Source of the DNA: Cliona cf. orientalis
Taxonomy: Eukaryota > Porifera > Demospongiae > Clionaida > Clionaidae
Length of the DNA stretch: 64,000 bases
Direction of reading: 5' to 3'
NCBI GenBank assembly: GCA_963930775.1
Contig: OZ005698.1
Coordinates: forward strand, 2,052,501-2,116,500
Positions 58,701 to 64,000 of this stretch are shown one piece after another. The position numbers and the translations under genes were made by a program. Every line of letters starts with the position of its first letter. Position 1 is the stretch's first letter. Under the pieces are notes generated by a model. The model was not told where the DNA came from. It saw only the letters and a list, made by a program, of their open reading frames with translations, and made no database searches.

Positions 58701-59729
58701 TGTCCATAGGCGTGGCCAACAAAATGCAGTATTTGCGATGCTTGTGGACCTTGCCAAACGATTCGAAGCATAATGAAGCCAGTTTTTTGACGATATAGAC
58801 GGATATACTATACTTATGAGTGTTGACGACCTTTACCTACAAATTGTGCCAGGTTGTGCGCATGAGCAGAAAGCACATGGTGGGTAGTGTTGATAGGCGT
58901 GGCCAACAAAATGCAGTATTTGCGACGTTCATGGACCTTACCAAACGATTCGAAGCACAATGAAGCTGTACTTACGAGTCGCTCAGACTCCTAGATCTCC
59001 AGATCTGGCGATTTTTGTGCTAACGACAGACGACAGACAAAACCGATTACTTTACCCCTTGCGCATGTGCGCGGGGTAACAACAGACACAACCGATCACT
59101 TTACCCCTTGCGCATGCGCGCGGGGTAACAATGACGATAACAACGACGACACGACCGATTACTTTACCCCTTGCACATGCGCGCGGGGTAATAATTAATA
59201 ATTATAATAATAGCCATACTGTATAGTAACTTTCAATAGTAGCTGCTGATCATGTGTTAAAAAGGATCCCGGAGCAACTTGTAATGCTGCTCGTTTGAGC
59301 TAGCCCTATAGCTACCTACATAATATATATCTATAGTCATTAATTTTACTCTGTGTCTACAGTGCCGGTACCGGCACCGCAATTTAAGCGTTATAGTGCC
59401 GGTAAGACCATATAAAATACTGTACTCTTATGTAGCCCTAGTCCCCGCCCCCTCCTGCATATGGCAATATAGAATTTTGTAAATAAATTTGCCGGCACTC
59501 TAGACACTGCATTAATCTTATCCTTGTATACTATTTTCAATAAGATTCTCCATACAGTTGTACCAGTGAATTTACCGGCAGAAGATGTGAATATCAAAAC
59601 ATTGCCCATGACCCTCAAGAAAATCATAACCGGGTACCATATAATTATCAGGTAATTTCAGCTAATAGTAAAATTTAATGTTCTATCATGGTTAAGCTTT
59701 CATTTCAGGAGGTTGCTGAACAAGTCTGA
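55797..59729 (+). CDS. Secreted twin-EGF growth-factor-like peptide, block B (intact)
   Basis: Exons 55797-55854, 55945-56080, 56313-56404, 56668-56785, 59558-59651 and 59709-59729, all GT-AG and in phase, give 172 residues. Residues 1-19 are a signal peptide. EGF module 1 has Cys 36, 44, 50, 64, 66, 75 (spacing C-x7-C-x5-C-x13-C-x-C-x8-C). Module 2 has Cys 105, 113, 119, 134, 136, 145 (x7, x5, x14, x, x8). Module 1 reads YCLNGGKC and GYSGTRCQSRSL, matching the GYxGxRCQxRxL region of EGF-receptor ligands, including the positions of Arg41 and Leu47 of human EGF. There is no transmembrane segment; the C terminus is polar and ends VAEQV. The role is inferred as an extracellular signal. Other EGF-containing proteins (adhesion, matrix) are possible, but the short size and ligand-type spacing favour a peptide ligand. 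Confidence 0.82.
57030..59195. repeat. Repeat cluster in EGF-B intron 4
   Basis: About 3.5 tandem, variously truncated copies of a 230-330 bp unit starting ACTAGAGCTCTGTAGAGCAC and ending CTTTACCCCTTGCGCATGCG-CGGGGTAA (starts near 57027, 58266, 58591). The last 150 bases are three repeats of the tail alone. The first copy is split by the hAT-like element at 57094-57772. None is present in block A, whose equivalent intron is 40210-40633. Confidence 0.75.
57094..57772. mobile_element. hAT-like element with perfect 8-bp target duplication
   Basis: 679 bp, ends CAGTGGCGTATCTAGACC / GGTGTAGCTACGCCACTG, flanked on both sides by GTGCATGG (57086-57093 and 57773-57780). It is homologous to the 44847-45499 element in opposite orientation. 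Open frames are short and no transposase is seen. Confidence 0.9.
59354..59508. mobile_element. Small TIR element in EGF-B intron 4
   Basis: Inverted ends CTGTGTCTACAGTGCCGG / CCGGCACTCTAGACACTG. It is flanked by ATTAATTTTA and ATTAATCTTA; block A has the uninterrupted site CATTAATTTTATCC near 40588. Confidence 0.7.
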
Positions 59730-60514
59730 TTTGGCTACACGGCACAGAGAAGTATCATAACCCACCTTTCATTAGAATCACGAACACTTTAACAAGAGTA
59801 GTTTTCAACTCTTTTTGCTAGCTAGTAGTTCAAACTTGCCTCTTCACTGACCAGGATCCCGATAGGCTTTGATATGTGTAATCTGAGTTAGAATAGATTA
59901 TAGATTCAGGAATTTTAATTTTAAATTTTGATATTAAATCACATGATCGCGCGGCTATGATCAAACTTTGGCATGATCTGGAACTTCAGAATTGAAACGA
60001 TTCAATAGTTAACTTCAGGTTGTAAAAATTTATGAGTTATTTAGCTATTAAATGTTGAATACCGTATTTCTTCTAAAAATTCGGCCCTTCTAATTATTCG
60101 GCACCCTTTACCGAATGATTGAATATAGTCTCTAATTTTTCGGCAAAGGTCGTCACGTGTATATGCTATAAACGGGAATGGAATGCGCACGCAGACGGAA
60201 TGTTGAATATTAACCTCTAAAAATTCGGCGAAGCTAAAGCAATATTGTTATTTTCATGCCGAATTTTTAGAAGAAATACGGTAATGAAATACCGGTAATC
60301 ACCACATCCCCTAGTAGCTTCATTGTATATGGTAAAGGGTCACTATAGTAGCATACTTAACTTAAGTTATGCAATGTTACGTAATTATTCACAATCGCAC
60401 TGTACTGAGCCCCACCCATGTTTAGTGCGCATGCGCATATGCATGGGTGCTCAATCATGTGACCGGCCGGGGAGAGAGCACCCGCCTCCAGACTGTGCTG
60501 AGCTAGCTAGCAAA
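59730..60514. other. Spacer and UPB1 B upstream region
   Basis: No gene apart from the MITE at 60062-60281. GAGCCCCACCCATGTTTAGTGCGCATG and the CCGCCTCCAG block before the ATG are shared with copy A and probably contain the promoter. Confidence 0.5.
60062..60281. mobile_element. TA-flanked MITE, CCGTATTTCTTC ends
   Basis: 220 bp, TA on both sides, ends CCGTATTTCTTCTAAAAATT / TTTTTAGAAGAAATACGG. TTCGGC motifs are repeated inside. Absent from the block A equivalent near 41130. Confidence 0.87.
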
Positions 60515-63500
60515 ATGGCAACTGAAGTAGAGAGCTTGGAGAAGTTGCTTGAGTCTGCAGGGCAGCGGGCTTTGACAGAACATGAACTCTCTGAGGCTAA
60601 AAGGATTCTCTACGGAAATCCAGCTCAGTAAGTAAATGTCCCTAAATAATTTTGTAAATTTATATACTAGACGACCCTTACCAATATTGGATAGTAGGTG
60701 GGCAAATTGGAGCTCTAGCCTCTGGAGCAATGAATGCACAAGAGTGCAGAACCCTCACCGCTACATGCATGCATGACTCATGCACTTGTAGATCTATAGC
60801 ATGTCTCATGTGTATGCCTGCTGAACTATTGAACTGGTATTTAACTAGCTACACATCCTGCATCTGGACAGGGTTCTGGTACTAGAGTCAGTGAATGATC
60901 TAGGAGTTGGGGAAGGCACCTGGCTATGTCACTATATAAACTGAAAGCCTCCATGACATACGTGAAACTGAATTAGCTGTGCACTTAAGAGCCACTGCCT
61001 GTTTACACTGTCACTGCATTGACGACTGACCAGCAAGGCACAGTGTGGCAATCAGTCATGTAGCTGAGGTAGGTGCCATATAAACAGACTGGCAGCAGCT
61101 GTGCACACCACTACATAGTCTATCGAGCTAGACCCTTCCTTGCGCTTGTATTGTACGCGCGGGGGGAAGGGTCTAGCAAAGGTCACGTTTAATTGAATTT
61201 CAGCTGACCAATCAGATTCAACTATCCAAATTCTGGATAGCAATTTATGCGTGGGCGAACGCTCGCAATCAGTGCTTATTCACGATTTTGAGCTAGCTGT
61301 TGCTCTTTCGCTTGGATCATTTTGTATGGCACTGAAGTACTAGTACTACAGAGGCAATAGCGGGCGACCATTTTTTGAGAGCTGCCAGAGGAGAATCGAT
61401 CATTGAAACGGGAGAGAGTCCGTTCAACACTTGTTTGATCACTGTCCCAGCCAGGTCAGACAAGCGGAATGCCTTCTACTCGCTACCTCTGTATATTTCG
61501 GCGATCATTGAGAAATTCTCTGTACCAGCGAAGAGCTACCAACCTTGCCATCAGCATCATTTTTGCTGCTTTTCTCGCTCACGTTTCCGCGTTTTAATTA
61601 ATTTCATTCCAAACGTGACCTTTGCTAGACCCTTCCCCCCGCGCGTACAATACAAGCGCAAGGAAGGGTCTAGCTCGATAGACTAACCACTACACTGCTG
61701 GGTGTGACCACTCTTCCTTGATGCCTGGTATACCTCAAATGTGTACTTTCTCTCCGATGATCCTTACCACTTACTTAACACAGGACAGACGGATGGACAA
61801 ACGATTGCAGCAACCCTCCGCCTACACTTTGTGACGAGGGTTAAAAATAGCACCTCATCCTAGGAGCAGTTAATCATATGCATTTTAATCTTGAGTTTAC
61901 ATGTACCTGAGTGTTGTACATGTATGTAACCCCTCTTTTGACTGTGGAATATTAAGTTACCCTTTAATCAATACCACATACATGTACGTAATATTAATTA
62001 TATACCTTGCATAAACTACATACATGTATTACTTAGACACTGTTTAGGAGGTTTCTATGTGATTTAGAAGACCAAAGGACTCTATATAGAATCCCGAGCG
62101 AAGCGAGGGTTCTATGAGAGCCCTGAGACAGACATTGTCTAACAATATTCCTTCAGGATTGCATGCATGCTTTCATGAACGTGTTCATAGATACCGAAGT
62201 ACATGACATATAATCCGTGTCCCTTCTTCTTACTTCGCCCTTTGCCCTTCCCCTTGATGAGTGAAACCCTGCTCATTATCTCCTGCAGATCACTGGAAGT
62301 TCCTGCGAGTGCCCAGAAGCTAGCCGATGAGAAGAACTTTGAGATCAAGATGTGTCGTATTGGAGCGGCCAGTGAGCAGATCCGCCCTCCGCGCCTGGTC
62401 CGAGTAGCCGTGGTGCAGAATGCAATCGTCAGACCAACCACAGACCCCGTCAAGGAACAGGTAAGGTACATGTAGTCTTGTTTAATATACATGTACATGT
62501 ACATGCAGCTAGGGCCTGACATACTGTAGTGTCATGGGTAAGCGCCCATGGGTGCTTTTAAAACATAACTCGCAATTTTGGCTCACATGGGCACTTATCC
62601 AGGATAAATTTTTTAGAAGCTGCTATGAGCCCTTAACACTGCTGTGTAATACAAAGAGGTTTCACGATAATATTTTACTGATTATGTGATTGTAGATTGA
62701 AGCTTTGCACCAGCGTGTGATCACTGAAATGACAGAGGCAGCTTACCAGTGTGGGACCAATGTCATATGCTACCAGGAGGCCTGGAGTGAGTTGATGGAG
62801 TAATTTAATGTAGATTAGGAGTGGGGACTCACTTTAGTGCACATGTGCGAATTACTAAAGAAAATGTATCAGAGGAGTAGGAAGCAATAAAAAAGTGGGG
62901 GGGGGGGGGGGGGGGGGGCATACAAACCGACGCAGAATAGGTTGGGGCCGAAGGCCCCTGCTGCTTGCAGCTCTCCTAGGGTGGTCTAGGGGCATGCTTC
63001 CCTAGAAAATTTTGAAATTTTAGGTATTACTAGATGTTTTCTGAGGCATTTTGGGGACTAAAATTTAAATCAGTTATTCCTGTGTAATTAGGCTCATTCA
63101 GGCAGTAAGGAAATTTATTTCAACAATGCATGGTATAAAATTCACAATAAATTCCTAAGTTAGCTAATTAGTATAAGAAAGTTTAGACTCAAAAAGTGAA
63201 GGGGCTATGCCCTCCTTCCTAGAAAAGTTGGGGGGGGGGGGGGGGGGGCTCCTACCCCTCTGTGTATTATTGGTGTAGTGGAAAACTTAACGTAAGGTGT
63301 TAATGATTTGGTGAAATTTTCAATGGTCATCAAAGCTTAAAGTCTCCGATAACTATCAATTACCATAGGACGGGTTTTAATTGCGTAGTTTAATAAATGC
63401 GTTTTAGTCAAGTCAGGCCAAATTGCGAATCCAATAATTGCGATGGACGACCCCGTACCGTACTGTAGTATACGTGAACGTTTATGTTTGCGAATCTAAT

Positions 63501-63802
63501 AATTGCGAAATATAGAAAAACTCGCAATTCGCATTTAATAGATACTCGCAATTAAAACCCGACCTACGGTATCATGCTCACCAAAATATTTGCCTGCTAT
63601 ACTGTTTTACTGGGAAATTGTGGAAGCCTACTAATATTGAATGGATAAGGGGGAGAGGGGGGAGGGACTGTAGAGGTGCTGCTTTTTATGCTTTTTCCAT
63701 TCAACAGCTTGTCCATTCTTCTTCTGCACTCGTGAGAAGCTACCCTGGACGGAATTTGCTGAGTCAGCAGAAGATGGTATCACCACAACTCTCGTCAAAG
63801 AG
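60515..63802 (+). CDS. UPB1: Beta-ureidopropionase, exons 1-4 (runs off the window)
   Basis: Exons 60515-60627, 62289-62460, 62696-62786 and 63708-63802 give the first 157 codons of an enzyme of about 380-390 residues. It hydrolyses N-carbamoyl-beta-alanine to beta-alanine, the last step of pyrimidine degradation. The start [16 protein letters not shown] leads to RILYGNPAQ, then [16 protein letters not shown] at the nitrilase-fold start. ICYQEAW holds the catalytic Glu (E123), and [20 protein letters not shown] follows. Splice phases are consistent and all junctions are GT-AG (exon 1 donor CA|GTAAGT). The remaining exons, with the catalytic Lys and Cys, lie beyond the right edge. It is the intact partner of pseudogene copy A. 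Confidence 0.94.
61116..61685. mobile_element. Mutator-like element with near-perfect 75-bp TIRs
   Basis: 570 bp in UPB1 B intron 1. Inverted ends start TAGTCTATCGAGCTAGACCC and match for about 75 bases. A perfect 9-bp target duplication ACCACTACA flanks it (61107-61115 and 61686-61694). Missing from copy A intron 1. Identical ends imply a recent insertion; no transposase. Confidence 0.92.
62870..63262. mobile_element. TIR element with G-tract arms in UPB1 B intron 3
   Basis: 393 bp with ends CAGAGGAGTAGGA / TCCTACCCCTCTG and flanking TGTAT on both sides (62865-62869, 63263-63267). Runs of about 20 G lie just inside each end. The insertion point is within one base of where the tandem array entered copy A. 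Confidence 0.8.
63363..63569. mobile_element. TA-flanked CCATAGG/CCTACGG MITE
   Basis: 207 bp; ends CCATAGGACGGGTTTTAATT / AATTAAAACCCGACCTACGG, TA on each side. Same family as 45889-46093. Confidence 0.85.
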
Positions 63803-64000
63803 GTATATACATGTACAACCCTTAAATACCAGGAGCTTAATAGCTAAAATTAAAATTTTAATTACAATGTATGAGGAACTGGTACACTATTGTGTATATA
63901 GAAACAGCTTATTGTAAGGTACAGCTATTGTAAGGAGTCTTTGAGCCTTTTTGAAAATTTTGTGATAATTCTGCAATATTATGACGAGAGAATAGCCAAT

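Noticed and set aside
60503-60739. ORFs antisense to UPB1 exon 1 and in the MITEs
   Set aside because: No domain, no conservation beyond the repeat or exon DNA itself.
61375-61686. 103-codon ORF inside the Mutator-like element
   Set aside because: It runs into the terminal inverted repeat and shows no transposase motif.

Overview
The window is animal nuclear DNA: AT-rich, with spliced genes, canonical GT-AG introns, many short terminal-inverted-repeat (TIR) transposons and ACATGT-type repeats. A clustered family of single-exon membrane SRCR (scavenger-receptor cysteine-rich) genes, together with the repeat style, suggests a marine sponge (demosponge, Amphimedon-like). The sponge call is an inference, not a proof.

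Region 1 (1-32.7 kb). A complete 14-exon acetoacetyl-CoA synthetase gene (AACS, 669 codons) runs on the minus strand from 32727 to 20661. Its 3' half has been copied leftwards at least twice, leaving broken AACS exon shards at 1-8.1 kb and 11.1-18.0 kb. Six two-SRCR-domain receptor genes are interleaved with these exons. Three plus-strand copies (656, 12856, 23885) sit where AACS intron 10 lies. Three minus-strand copies (5053, 9087, 18946) sit beyond an AACS last exon. Four look intact, one carries a compensated double frameshift and one is a pseudogene. A tRNA-Gln(CTG) lies in AACS intron 2.

Region 2 (32.7-36.1 kb). A five-exon glycine N-acyltransferase-like gene is transcribed away from AACS, with 465 bp between the two start codons.

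Region 3 (about 37-64 kb). A tandem block duplication carries an EGF-like secreted peptide gene followed by beta-ureidopropionase (UPB1). In block A (36.98-53.5 kb) both genes are damaged: the EGF gene has a 4-bp insertion and further lesions, and UPB1 has a nonsense codon. Its UPB1 intron 3 is swollen to 10 kb by a four-unit tandem array of about 2.37 kb that is enclosed by transposon-like termini. In block B (53.96 kb to beyond the window) both genes are open. The block B EGF gene encodes a signal peptide and two EGF modules whose cysteine spacing and receptor-contact residues resemble vertebrate EGF-receptor ligands. UPB1 B runs off the right edge after exon 4.

The remaining DNA is mostly introns and spacers filled with small non-autonomous transposons. 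Several can be dated by comparing duplicated copies (empty versus filled sites): TA-flanked CCGTA elements, hAT-like elements with 8-bp target duplications, Mutator-like elements with 9-bp duplications, and foldback or perfect palindromes. AACS, GLYAT-like and UPB1 are cytosolic or mitochondrial metabolic enzymes; the SRCR and EGF products are surface or secreted. I see no functional link between the two sets beyond shared location.
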